Notes under the pieces: generated by a model
Seen by the model: only the letters and a program-made list of their open reading frames with translations
Databases searched by the model: none
Told to the model about the DNA's origin: nothing
In this document: piece after piece, positions 35,631-44,386 of the stretch
Layout: every line of letters begins with the position of its first letter
Position numbering within the stretch: the first letter of the stretch is position 1
Translations under genes and position numbers: made by a program
DNA from: Lyngbya sp. HA4199-MV5
GTDB taxonomy: Bacteria; Cyanobacteriota; Cyanobacteriia; Leptolyngbyales; Leptolyngbyaceae
Direction: 5' to 3'
NCBI GenBank assembly: GCA_019359375.1
Contig: JAHHHL010000014.1
Span: 1-64,000 of the forward strand
Length of the DNA stretch: 64,000 nt

Positions 35631-35885
35631 TCATCCCTTCCCGACTCCCTCTCCCCCTTGCTGCCGCTTTTGAATAAATTCCTCAATATCCGCTACTGCC
35701 TGCTCAAAGCTGTTTAAGTCAAAGGGGTCAGCAGGAGAAGTTTCTGCTCTATGGCTACCTTTCTCAGGGGCAGTGGGTGCTACGGGCTGAGCTTCAGACG
35801 GTTGGAGCGTCTCTTGCAACTGGTCAAGCGATTCTATAAAAGCTCTAGCTGCTGCATATCGCAGGTTTTGCTGACGCTGATTCAT
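35631..35885 (-). CDS. Small hypothetical protein, 84 aa
   Basis: Starts MNQRQQNLRYAAARAFIESL and continues DQLQETLQPSEAQ, a linker, then DPFDLNSFEQAVADIEEFIQ: two helices joined by a disordered Pro/Ala/Glu segment. Similar small proteins occur in other cyanobacteria, but I know of no function. The start at 35885 is chosen over a longer open frame to 36017 because the upstream translation is not protein-like. Confidence 0.6.
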   Translation of the reverse strand: MNQRQQNLRYAAARAFIESLDQLQETLQPSEAQPVAPTAPEKGSHRAETSPADPFDLNSFEQAVADIEEFIQKRQQGGEGVGKG

Positions 35886-36090
35886 AGTGCTAGCTCCAAA
35901 ACCAAGGATCAAAAAACCGGGGTGCTGCGCGAGTGTAGGAATGTTTAGTATTAGGGTGCCCAAGTTGATGCGAATGTTGCGCATGGTAACGAACTGGCAC
36001 CATAACCATAGCGTCAAGCGTTAAGGTTGACTACCTGCCAGTGGTCAGTTTAGCGAAACCGCACGATCGACCACTATACAGATCCGGTGA

Positions 36091-36579
36091 TCATGCCTTC
36101 ATCGCACTCAAAATCTGTTCCATTGAGGCAAGCTCTACCGATGAAACGATCGTTGAGGGATACACCGCTCTGCCCCAAGTTGGATGCAGAATCATTGAAC
36201 AACCGTGGCTACTGGTGACTTGATAACCCAACGCCGCCTGCACGATCGCCACATCATCTAATCGCAAGACTCCGGGGCGCGTCAGCAGGGGTAAGCCCGT
36301 TCGCGGGTCGAATACAGCCGCAGAGTATCCCAGGTCTTTAATGTGAGCCGCGATCGCGTAGCCAAACGTCAAAAACTGCCGTCTCAGCTTGTGTTTCTGC
36401 ATCTCTGCCAGGGGCGATCGCTCGTGCAAATCACACTCGCACGGCTGGAGCACAATGAGCATTGATCGTGCTGGACAGACCCAATCAGGCAGCAGTTTAT
36501 CCCGGTGATTGCAAACAAACTGGCTGGGTGGGTGGACGGAGTATTGGGTTCGTGCTTGATCTTGAATAACTCCGCTCAC
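36091..36579 (-). CDS. MMADHC-like protein (methylmalonic aciduria and homocystinuria type D family)
   Basis: A 162-residue protein of the cyanobacterial family named after human MMADHC (CblD), which partners CblC in cobalamin trafficking. Diagnostic stretches are YSVHPPSQFVCNHRDKLLPD, LIVLQPCECDLHERSPLAEM, YSAAVFDPRTGLPLLTRPG and ILHPTWGRAVYPSTIVSS. The fold is nitroreductase-like without flavin in the animal protein. Whether the cyanobacterial member handles B12 is unproven. A B12-pathway gene, cbiC, lies 20 kb away but is not linked. Confidence 0.85.
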   Translation of the reverse strand: MSGVIQDQARTQYSVHPPSQFVCNHRDKLLPDWVCPARSMLIVLQPCECDLHERSPLAEMQKHKLRRQFLTFGYAIAAHIKDLGYSAAVFDPRTGLPLLTRPGVLRLDDVAIVQAALGYQVTSSHGCSMILHPTWGRAVYPSTIVSSVELASMEQILSAMKA

Positions 36580-36673
36580 ATTGGCTCCGGGCGATCGCTG
36601 TCTTCATTCTATGCAGCAGACTGTGCCCTTCAAACAAAGACTTTGGTATGACCCGTCACACCAACCTTTGTCT

Positions 36674-36804
36674 CTAGGGCCCGTCATCAATTCAGCTCCA
36701 AAACCTGCGGTATCAGCATGATCACGCCCGCCCCAACACACAAAGCTAGGGGCTGAAACCCTTGCTGAAAGCAGTGTGTCGTCGTAATTGATGACAGCCC
36801 CTAG
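36674..36804. repeat. MITE-like element, copy 5 of 6
   Basis: A 131 bp copy from CTAG to CTAG with left end AGGGCCCGTCATCAATTC and right end TAATTGATGACAGCCCC; the internal GCTAGGGGCTGAAACCC has one substitution relative to most copies. Confidence 0.9.
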
Positions 36805-37324
36805 TGACTGTAGACATTTGCCTGAGGGCGATCGCAGACAAAACTTCTTAGGATGGCTGTAACTTCAGTTGGCTCCCTCACCACCACTCTTGAGCTATCG
36901 CTGCTTATAGTCAGTTCTACAAGCCACCCTTATGGACTTAGTTTAGTGCCGAGTGCTGTAGTCGCTTCGGTGACTTACTGCTGGGCATGTTGCATCGATA
37001 GCGGACGCTTTTGGGAATGGTATAAAACATAGCTAGAAAAGCCTGTAGCGCTGAGCGGACAGATTATTTGGCGCAAGGCAAAAGAGACATTACACAATCA
37101 ACACCCACGATCACAAAAGCAGATTTTGAAATCGTCCGGAAACGGATTTGCCTCAAGTGAAACCTGATGCTATCCCCACAGACGCACCTCTAACACCCCG
37201 AGAGTCAGTGCCTGTCAGTATTTCTAAATTTTGATGTAGATGCCGTATCGCCCTGGTTGCTTTGCAACAGCCGAGGCAACGCTGTACCTGCCGAAATTAC
37301 TCTCCTTGAGACTTCATCCTTTCT
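36805..37324. other. Upstream region of the protease cluster
   Basis: About 520 bases with no supported gene. A small hairpin AGTC-GACT lies near 36958, and TATAAAAC occurs at 37020-37027, which could be a -10 region, but with no matching -35 hexamer. Nothing else was recognised. Confidence 0.35.
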
Positions 37325-38458
37325 ATGAAATTCAAGTACCTGCTTCTACTAGCGTTTTCCGTCTGGTTGGTTGGCATCACCACATCGCTGGCAGCTCCCC
37401 TTCGAGCGCTCGATCGCCTGACAACTGCAACCCGCTTAACGGTTGATTCTGATCAAGCTCAAACCGCGTATCAAGCCTGCCAAACCCAGAGCGCTGCTGT
37501 GGTTACGGTTTATGCTGGCAATGAAACTGGCTCTGGTAGCATCTTGAGTCCAGACGGGCTGGTGATTACCAGCAACCATGTCATCCAAAAACGGGATGGT
37601 CAGCCGATCGTGGCGACAACCGCGAATGGCGCACAGTACCAGGGACGAGTCATCAAAATTGACACTCGCAATGATCTGGCATTGCTGCAACTGGACGCGC
37701 AAACGTCTTTTCCCACAGTGCCGCTGGCAAGCGCGAATGGGATTCAACTGGGTCAGCCCGTCTGCGCGATCGGCAGCCCCTACGGTCGCCCTGGTGTGTT
37801 GAGCGCGGGCACACTCAGCCTGCTCAGAGCAAACGGCGACTTACAGGCAAATATCCGACTCTATCCCGGCAATTCGGGTGGTCCGCTGCTCAACCCTCAA
37901 GGTGAACTGATTGGCGTGAACAAAGCCATTTTGGAATCACCCTCTGGCAAAAATACAGGTATTAGCTTTGCGACGAGCGTACAGGCTGTAAGAACGCTGC
38001 TGGGTACTTCTGTGATCGCAAATGCTCTCACGGTGGCGAATACTCCTACTGCCAATGGTTCGATCGAAACAGTGCCTCTGGTGCCAGCCGTACAACCCTC
38101 GATCGCCGCTTCACCTGAGGCAGAATGGACGTGGACAGCTCCCAACGCTCCTGCTTCATCTGCAACCCCTGCTGCTTCTGATGGACTCAGGGCGATCGCG
38201 CCACAAACGCCGCGTGCAGAGCCAGGTAGACGGTTAGGCATGACGATCGACATCCGCAATCTGGTCGTGCAACAGGTGCAAGCTGGTTCAGTAGCAGCCA
38301 TCGGTGGCTTTCGTCCGGGCGATCGACTACTGGCAGTGAATGGTACCCGCATCAGTGGCTTTACAGCCTTACAAGCATTTCTCGATCGCCAACCGGATAC
38401 TGCATCGTTTACGATCGCTCGCGGTCGGCAGCGCACGAGTGTTCAAGTGCGTTTTTAG
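37325..38458 (+). CDS. Exported trypsin-like serine protease with PDZ domain, paralogue 1
   Basis: A 377-residue HtrA-like protease. A signal peptide (MKFKYLLLLAFSVWLVGITT) ends near SLAA. The catalytic triad is His85 (SNHVI), Asp117 (NDLAL) and Ser184 (GNSGGP); Cys52 and Cys147 may form a disulfide that is kept in the two neighbours. A Pro/Ala-rich linker (about 230-290) leads to a PDZ domain (300-377) with RPGDRLLAVNGTRI. It should act in the periplasm or outside the cell. It is the first of three tandem paralogues, all on the plus strand. Confidence 0.9.
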   Translation: MKFKYLLLLAFSVWLVGITTSLAAPLRALDRLTTATRLTVDSDQAQTAYQACQTQSAAVVTVYAGNETGSGSILSPDGLVITSNHVIQKRDGQPIVATTANGAQYQGRVIKIDTRNDLALLQLDAQTSFPTVPLASANGIQLGQPVCAIGSPYGRPGVLSAGTLSLLRANGDLQANIRLYPGNSGGPLLNPQGELIGVNKAILESPSGKNTGISFATSVQAVRTLLGTSVIANALTVANTPTANGSIETVPLVPAVQPSIAASPEAEWTWTAPNAPASSATPAASDGLRAIAPQTPRAEPGRRLGMTIDIRNLVVQQVQAGSVAAIGGFRPGDRLLAVNGTRISGFTALQAFLDRQPDTASFTIARGRQRTSVQVRF

Positions 38459-38764
38459 TTGGAACCTCGTTCATGAATGGTGCGTCTTGCTTGTTATTGT
38501 TCAGCATTTAACGCTGATTAAAATCCAGATTATTGTCAAACTATCTGGGCTAAAGCAACAACGCGTTGAAACATCAAAGTGTGCTCAAACTGTTACTAAA
38601 GAAAGCATTAACAGCTTTAGCGCTTGAGCGATCACCATCGAAGCCGTATCAGCCCTGGCGATTTTTCAGTTAAGTAATCTTGCCGTTTGAGCGATCGACC
38701 ATTCAGGTTGGAACGCTACGGTAACGATGTCAGTCTGCTTCTCCCCATGCGTGACTCACTCATC
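38459..38764. other. Spacer between protease paralogues 1 and 2
   Basis: Just over 300 bases; no gene, hairpin terminator or repeat was recognised. The spacing suggests that each protease gene has its own promoter. Confidence 0.3.
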
Positions 38765-39817
38765 ATGAAATTCAAGTCTTTGCTGCTTCTCTCTGCCTCT
38801 TGTGTGGTGCTGGGTAATCAGGCGATCGGTATGGTGCCGATGGCTAAAACAATGGCTCAAGCACCTGCGGATAACCTCCCAAAAAGCTCTGATGCTGCTC
38901 GCACTTGTCAGCAAATAGCCAATGCGGTAGTCACACTTTATTCGGGAACTGAAATTGGCACAGGCAGCATTGTAGATGCAGATGGCACAATTTTGACGGC
39001 GCAGCATGTGGTTAAAGAAGCCGTCCGAAGCCCCAGCAAAGTCAAGATTTACGTCAAGCTAGCTAACGGTAATCGCTACATTGGACGTGCGATCGCCAGC
39101 GACGTACAAAGCGATCTTGCCCTCATACAAGTGCCAGTCAAAGAAGCGTTGTCAACCGTCACAATCGCCAATAGTGCCAGCCTGCAAACTGGGCAGAAAG
39201 TCTGCGCGATCGGTAGCCCTGCTGGACGTACAGGTGTTGTGAGTCAGGGCACCTTCAAAAATAGGCTGGCAAATGGCGATCTACAGTCGTCACTACGGCT
39301 GACCTACGGCAATTCAGGCGGACCTCTACTCAATGAGCAGGGAACATTAGTCGGCGTGAATAAAGCGATTTGGCTGTCCAGTAGTGGGCAGAATACAGGC
39401 ATTAGCTATGCCACTAGCGCACAGGTCGCGCAAGCATTTCTCAACAAAAACCGCCGCATCACTACTAGCGTGGTAGGGAGCCAACCAATCAAAATTCCTG
39501 TGCCAAACGCACTCCCAGCCCCAGTAGTCTTCTCGCCTCAAGCTCCATCGCCACGGCAAGCCACACCAGCACAGGTCGCCCTTGCCACCAAGCTGGGAGC
39601 AAGCTTTGCTGATCAAGAGATGATCGTGCAACAAGTTGAGCCGAATTCTCCGGCAGCGTTAGGGGGGCTGCGACGGGGCGATCGCCTAGTGGCAATTAAT
39701 GGTAAGCGCGTCAACGGACAGCAACAGTTAGACGCATTTCTCAGTCAGCAGCCAAGCACAGCCGTCTTGACCCTCGATCGCAACCAACAAATGACCAACA
39801 TTCAGGTGAATTTTTAG
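38765..39817 (+). CDS. Exported trypsin-like serine protease with PDZ domain, paralogue 2
   Basis: A 350-residue paralogue of the upstream gene. Signal peptide MKFKSLLLLSASCVVLGNQA; triad His81 (AQHVV), Asp117 (SDLAL) and Ser184 (GNSGGP); Cys48 and Cys147 are conserved with the neighbours. The PDZ domain contains LRRGDRLVAINGKRVNG. The start at 38765 is preferred to a longer frame because it opens the signal peptide and matches the MKF start of both paralogues. It probably arose by tandem duplication. Confidence 0.9.
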   Translation: MKFKSLLLLSASCVVLGNQAIGMVPMAKTMAQAPADNLPKSSDAARTCQQIANAVVTLYSGTEIGTGSIVDADGTILTAQHVVKEAVRSPSKVKIYVKLANGNRYIGRAIASDVQSDLALIQVPVKEALSTVTIANSASLQTGQKVCAIGSPAGRTGVVSQGTFKNRLANGDLQSSLRLTYGNSGGPLLNEQGTLVGVNKAIWLSSSGQNTGISYATSAQVAQAFLNKNRRITTSVVGSQPIKIPVPNALPAPVVFSPQAPSPRQATPAQVALATKLGASFADQEMIVQQVEPNSPAALGGLRRGDRLVAINGKRVNGQQQLDAFLSQQPSTAVLTLDRNQQMTNIQVNF

Positions 39818-40015
39818 CCACATTGTTGAGCAGTATAGGTAAAAACTGATGGCGATCGCTTAGTGCAGTGACGACTGCTTAGTTTAACCATCCGGTTTTT
39901 AGAGGCAGAATGCAGATCCGCCTTAGCCCATTAGAATTGGGATAGCTGGTGTCTTCTACAGGAAGTAGACAACGCTGCTCAAGCTCTTGAATTCGGCTAT
40001 TGTAAACAGCTTGCT

Positions 40016-41068
40016 ATGAAATTCAACCGCTGGTTGTGGGCAGGGATTCTACTTTTATCAGCGCGTGCCCTTGCTTCGTTCATTCCATCACTCCAGCCAC
40101 TCTCCCTATCACTACCTGAAACCTCTAAAGCTAAGCCAGGGCATTCTGAACATACCAGCGCCAGTGCTTGTCAAGCGGCGCGATCGGCTGTTGTCACCCT
40201 CTATGCTGGCATCGAGTTTGGGTCTGGTAGCATCGTCAGTGCTAATGGTTTGGTGCTAACCAACCACCATGTCATTGCAGCGGTTGACGGTGGAAAAGTT
40301 AGAGCCAGGGGTTGGAATAACAAGCTATACACCGGACAGGTTGTTGTTAGTGATCCCATCAACGATTTAGCGCTGGTGCAGCTTCATACTAAAGAACCAC
40401 TACCCGTCATCCACCTGGCAACGCTCAGCACCGTTCAGAAAGGGCAGAAAGTCTGCGCGATCGGCAGTCCATTTGGGCGTACAGGCATCATCACCTTAGG
40501 AATGCTTACAGGCACCCGCGATAACGGGGATCTTGAGTCTTCGATCTTGCTGCATCCTGGGAATTCGGGTGGTCCTTTGCTCAACAGCCAGGGCGATATG
40601 GTTGGTGTGAATAAAGCCATCTGGCTATCCGAATCTGGTGAGAATGTGGGCATCGGGTTTGCTACCACAGCCACGATCGCTCACCGCTTCATCGAGCAGA
40701 ATCACGCAAAAGCTAAGGCCATCGCTGAGCAAGCAACCACACCGTCCCTTGAGGAATTGCCCCAGCAACCAGCAGGCTCAAATACGCTACCAGAGTCTCT
40801 GCCAGGTGCTAATCAATCACCTGCGTTGCCTGACGGTGCTCGGTTAGGGGCAATGGTCAACAATCAGTCCCTCATGATTCAATTGGTTGAACCACAGTCT
40901 CCCGCCGAAAAGGCAGGATTGAGCGCGGGCGATCAACTACTAGCTGTTAACGGACAACCGCTCAAACGCTTTGAAGATTTACAGGCATTTTTGAAGCGCC
41001 GTCCCACCAGTGCTGTCTTTACCATTAACCGTAGGCAACAGCAGCAGGACATCCAGGTCAGCTTTTGA
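40016..41068 (+). CDS. Exported trypsin-like serine protease with PDZ domain, paralogue 3
   Basis: A 350-residue third paralogue. Signal peptide MKFNRWLWAGILLLSARALA; triad His85 (NHHVI), Asp117 (NDLAL), Ser184 (GNSGGP); cysteines 52 and 147 again. The linker is rich in Gln, Pro and Glu, and the PDZ domain has LSAGDQLLAVNGQPL. No transmembrane helix follows the signal peptide. The three proteins share catalytic positions almost exactly but differ strongly in linker sequence. Confidence 0.9.
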   Translation: MKFNRWLWAGILLLSARALASFIPSLQPLSLSLPETSKAKPGHSEHTSASACQAARSAVVTLYAGIEFGSGSIVSANGLVLTNHHVIAAVDGGKVRARGWNNKLYTGQVVVSDPINDLALVQLHTKEPLPVIHLATLSTVQKGQKVCAIGSPFGRTGIITLGMLTGTRDNGDLESSILLHPGNSGGPLLNSQGDMVGVNKAIWLSESGENVGIGFATTATIAHRFIEQNHAKAKAIAEQATTPSLEELPQQPAGSNTLPESLPGANQSPALPDGARLGAMVNNQSLMIQLVEPQSPAEKAGLSAGDQLLAVNGQPLKRFEDLQAFLKRRPTSAVFTINRRQQQQDIQVSF

Positions 41069-41663
41069 GCAACATCAAAATCGCACAATCCTTCTGTCTT
41101 AGCGGGCAAAGAAGCTACGTTCCTCACCCTTTGTGATGATTAATGCGTCAAATATTGCTCGATCGTATCGCTTCAAAATCAGCAGAATGAACCTCAAGCA
41201 ATTGACTCAGAAGCACACAGATCAGGCTTTGAGCTGTACATCACCCCGCTTCATGCTGTCAAGAAACAAGGTCGATCGGTGCATACCTGCTTTGCTCCCA
41301 AGCATGTTGTAATCGTTTTTCTTCTTATGCTTTCTAGCCTTTACTATCGCCGAATCCTCTGATACCATCTCAATAGAAACATATTCATGGACAACTTCTG
41401 TCCTGGTACAGGTAATGGAATCGAACCGAATCAACGTGTGCGGTTAGTGATCGTGCATTCGTTGGTTACTTCTATCAGGCTTTGAAACTTTCAGAGCTGT
41501 AGCAAGCAGCTATTTTGAAGCATTGCTAGCAGCGCTGTAAGCATTTCTAATAGTTACAGAAGTTTCCTTAAGACATGCTTAAGCGATATGGAATCTTCCA
41601 CTCATCGTTCATGCAGGTTTTTCAATTCAGATAGTCCACTACACACTGTCTCACAGGTCCCAT
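41069..41663. other. Gap ahead of the peptidoglycan-binding protein
   Basis: Nearly 600 bases without a supported gene. A 70-codon frame on the minus strand (41222-41434) starts with TTG, has no ribosome binding site and matches nothing I recognise, so it is not called. No repeats are evident. Confidence 0.35.
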
Positions 41664-42482
41664 ATGGAAACATTAGCCTTTATTCATGCCGCCGTTGCCC
41701 ACGAAGATCCAACGCCTGATCCTGAAGTGACTGCGTTTGAGAACGTTGACCTCAAAGCATCAGGTTCTCTAGCGATGGGTCTCGTTGCAGCAGGGGTTGT
41801 GGCGACAACACTGTCTCACGCAGATCAAGCTCAAGCAACAATTTACTATGGGCAAAGAGGTTCTGGTGTCACCGCACTGCAATCTGCATTGGGTGTCAGC
41901 CGTGATGGTATCTTTGGTCCAGAAACGCTATCTGCCTTAAAGACGTTTCAAGCCAGTAAGAATCTAGCGGTTGATGGCATTGCTGGACCAGCGACTCTAC
42001 CAGCTCTTGGATTAGTTGCAAATTTGGGACCTTATGGTCCTGGTACAGGTAGCGGTGGATCAGTTCCTGTATCTGGTGGTGCGTATGTCACTGCTGGCAG
42101 TGGACTCATCGTGCGTAATGCACCCGCTGGTTACGCCATTGGTAGCCGTGGGTATGGTGCGAGAGTGGGTCTGACGGGTGCTCAACAGTATGCGGCTGGT
42201 CGCAATTGGTCACAGCTTTCCAGCGGTGGCTGGGTTGCCAGTTCATACCTGAGCTACAGCGGTGGCAATAATGGTGGCTCTACACCTGTTGCTGGTGGGG
42301 TCTACGTCAATGCTGGCAGCGGACTATTGGTACGGAATGCTCCGGCTGGTTACGTGGTTGGTAGCCGAGGCTACGGTCAGCGGGTGAGCGTGACAGGTGC
42401 AGAGCAATTTGCTGGTGGACGCACTTGGACACAACTGAGTAGCGGTGGCTGGGTCGCCAGAGATTTTCTGACATTTAACTAA
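41664..42482 (+). CDS. Peptidoglycan-binding protein with two SH3-like repeats
   Basis: A 272-residue protein. The first 55 residues hold an N-terminal conserved segment (METLAFIHAAVAHEDPTPDP) and one hydrophobic stretch; a PG_binding_1 domain follows (RGSGVTALQSALGVSRDGIF, then FQASKNLAVDGIAGPATLPA). Two SH3b-like repeats of about 65 residues come next, each ending in WSQLSSGGWVA or WTQLSSGGWVA; they are nearly identical at DNA level, a recent internal duplication. It probably binds cell wall. A MITE copy starts 8 bases after the stop. Confidence 0.88.
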   Translation: METLAFIHAAVAHEDPTPDPEVTAFENVDLKASGSLAMGLVAAGVVATTLSHADQAQATIYYGQRGSGVTALQSALGVSRDGIFGPETLSALKTFQASKNLAVDGIAGPATLPALGLVANLGPYGPGTGSGGSVPVSGGAYVTAGSGLIVRNAPAGYAIGSRGYGARVGLTGAQQYAAGRNWSQLSSGGWVASSYLSYSGGNNGGSTPVAGGVYVNAGSGLLVRNAPAGYVVGSRGYGQRVSVTGAEQFAGGRTWTQLSSGGWVARDFLTFN

Positions 42483-42489
42483 TGCCTGC

Positions 42490-42620
42490 TTAGGGCGTGT
42501 CATCAATTAGCTCCGAAACTTTGCAGTATCAGCAGTGTCACGCCCGTCCCAACGCACCAAGCTAGGGGCTGAAACCCTCGCTGCAAGTCATGTGTAGTAG
42601 TAATTGATGACAGCCCCTAG
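42490..42620. repeat. MITE-like element, copy 6 of 6
   Basis: A 131 bp copy from TTAG to CTAG. Left end AGGGCGTGTCATCAATTAG, right end TAATTGATGACAGCCCC. It lies 7 bases after a stop codon and before the likely terminator of that gene. Confidence 0.9.
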
Positions 42621-42648
42621 CGATCACTAACTCGTCTTGTCTCTTGTA

Positions 42649-42701
42649 AAGCCTGATCCTGCCCTTTTTGCAAACAAATCGGGTTGTGTCGGGCTTTTTT
42701 T
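42649..42701 (+). terminator. Probable intrinsic terminator
   Basis: AAGCCTGA pairs with TCGGGCTT (one G-U) across a long loop and ends in a run of seven Ts. It follows the peptidoglycan-binding gene on the same strand, separated from it by MITE copy 6. Confidence 0.5.
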
Positions 42702-42794
42702 GGAGGCGGAGCTTGCCACACTCACTGTCAGAAAGCGTTTAATGCATGCCCACGTTGAATAGGTCAGTATTCTGGCAGGTTCAGTCTTCCTAAT

Positions 42795-44018
42795 CTAACT
42801 GTTCGCCAGCAGTTCTAAAATACCTTTGGGCACGAGTTGATCTTTGAACCAAACGACCTGAGAGGGAATGTCGCTCATCTTTACGCCTGCCTTCTCCAGA
42901 TTGAGGCGTTCTGAAATAGCCAGAATCAGGTCATCGCGTCCCGATTGACGCACCTGGGAGAATTTTTTGCGGAGGTATTCGGGTCGCCAGTAACCGACGA
43001 TTTCCAGCAAAAAGGTGCGACCGTCGGGATGCACCAGGCGAAAATCGGGAATCATCACGCTACCCGGAATGGGAATGAGATCGACTTCGCGTTCCAGTTT
43101 CCACTCGGTTTTGGTTTTTGACCAACGATCGACAAACCCAGCTTCCAGCATACTGTCATAGGTTTTGCCAGGGGGGTAGTGCGTCACAAGCCCACAGTCT
43201 GAGTTGAGGGTAAAGCGCCCCGATCGCGCTTGACCAGAGTAGGTGTCTTTGTGTTGCAGCGTTGCGGTCAAACTCCACTTCGTTACATGCAGTAAGGCTG
43301 GTAACAGCATTGCCAATTGCAGCCCATAGCGCGTGTTGGGTTTAAACAAACTGGTGGGACCATCGATCGTCAGGGTAAACCCATGATCGGCATCCCCCTC
43401 GATATAGGTCATCAAGCGAAACAGCTTGAGATAGCGAAACAGCAGCTTATATTCACCGGGATCGTTGCGGTGCGCCGTGATCGTGACATGACTGGCGCGG
43501 TAAAAAATACCCTGTACCTGAGCCACATTGTAGCGATGCAGTAAGGCTTCCGCGGTGGGTGCATCAAACTGGGTCAGAATCTGGTTTTCGCTCAGATCGG
43601 CATACAGTCCGGCTTGAATGTGCGCTGGCAAAACCTCACGCTCTAACTCCTGACTGAGGCTTTCTGCCAGTTGATGTAGCGTTGTCTGCGTTGCCAGGAT
43701 GCTACCTGCTTTCTGTGCCGAGAGAGCAAACACGCGCTGACGTAGGGCTAACGGCTCCAGCGGACTGATGGTTTCAAAGCGACTGAACGTGTCACTGGTC
43801 AGCAGATGAGCTAGACCCCGCTGTATCCGGTAATCGGTGCCTTCGCCCTCTAACGCGTGTAGTTGTTGAGTGAGAAAACTGCGGGGGTGGTTTTGAGCCG
43901 ACTGGAACAGGGCAATCAGATCATTGGCGATCGCCAGCGGCTTGCCCGCGATCGCCATCCGTTTGGGGACAATTTCCTCGCCACTGTAGCGATGCATCAG
44001 CAGATCGGTTGGCAGCAT
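42795..44018 (-). CDS. DUF790 protein, Bax1-like nuclease
   Basis: A 407-residue DUF790 protein, homologous to archaeal Bax1, which binds the XPB helicase and cuts DNA during repair. The N-terminal half is the DUF790 region (MLPTDLLMHRYSGEEIVPKR, then LAHLLTSDTFSRFE). The C-terminal nuclease core has SVMIPDFRLVHPDGRTFLLE and IVGYWRPEYLRKK, a PD-(D/E)xK-like arrangement. In many cyanobacteria an XPB-type helicase lies next door; here the neighbours are a cell-wall protein and an amylase, so the partner must be encoded elsewhere. Confidence 0.88.
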   Translation of the reverse strand: MLPTDLLMHRYSGEEIVPKRMAIAGKPLAIANDLIALFQSAQNHPRSFLTQQLHALEGEGTDYRIQRGLAHLLTSDTFSRFETISPLEPLALRQRVFALSAQKAGSILATQTTLHQLAESLSQELEREVLPAHIQAGLYADLSENQILTQFDAPTAEALLHRYNVAQVQGIFYRASHVTITAHRNDPGEYKLLFRYLKLFRLMTYIEGDADHGFTLTIDGPTSLFKPNTRYGLQLAMLLPALLHVTKWSLTATLQHKDTYSGQARSGRFTLNSDCGLVTHYPPGKTYDSMLEAGFVDRWSKTKTEWKLEREVDLIPIPGSVMIPDFRLVHPDGRTFLLEIVGYWRPEYLRKKFSQVRQSGRDDLILAISERLNLEKAGVKMSDIPSQVVWFKDQLVPKGILELLANS

Positions 44019-44386
44019 GAACAGTTTTATGTCGTTAGACTGACGAAAGATTGCAAACTACTATCCAAAGTGGGATACCCAAATGAATAGACAGGACGTA
44101 AATTCTACACAGTAAGGTTAACAGGAGTTTACGCAGGCTAACAAATAAACCAAAGGTTGCTGGCAGTGCGAACATTGCAAGACACATGCAGCCTTCTCTC
44201 TTAAACGTGCGATCCGCCATCTAAGATGACAAATAAGGCGACGGCAAGCATTCTTTTCTAAGCATTCTCCTTAAGTGATATCTGAGCATTGTTGACCGAT
44301 TCTTTCCCTCTTTTTAGCGCTAAAATACTTCTTTCCTTGACGCTAAAACACCATTATCTCATCCCATTCTCATTACTAAACATCCT
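44019..44386. other. Divergent spacer between DUF790 and amylase genes
   Basis: About 370 bases with no gene. It holds the palindromic operator-like sequences near 44312-44348 described separately. No RNA or repeat family was recognised in the rest. Confidence 0.4.
44312..44348. promoter_or_regulatory. Palindrome and repeated half-site upstream of the amylase
   Basis: TTTTAGCGCTAAAA at 44312-44325 is a perfect 14 bp palindrome, and its half-site CGCTAAAA recurs at 44341-44348, 23 bases on. The arrangement, 40-75 bases before the amylase ATG, is what one expects of an operator for a dimeric repressor. The regulator is unknown. Confidence 0.35.

Noticed and set aside
41222-41434. Minus-strand 70-codon frame in a gap
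   Set aside because: TTG start, no ribosome binding site and no recognisable similarity.
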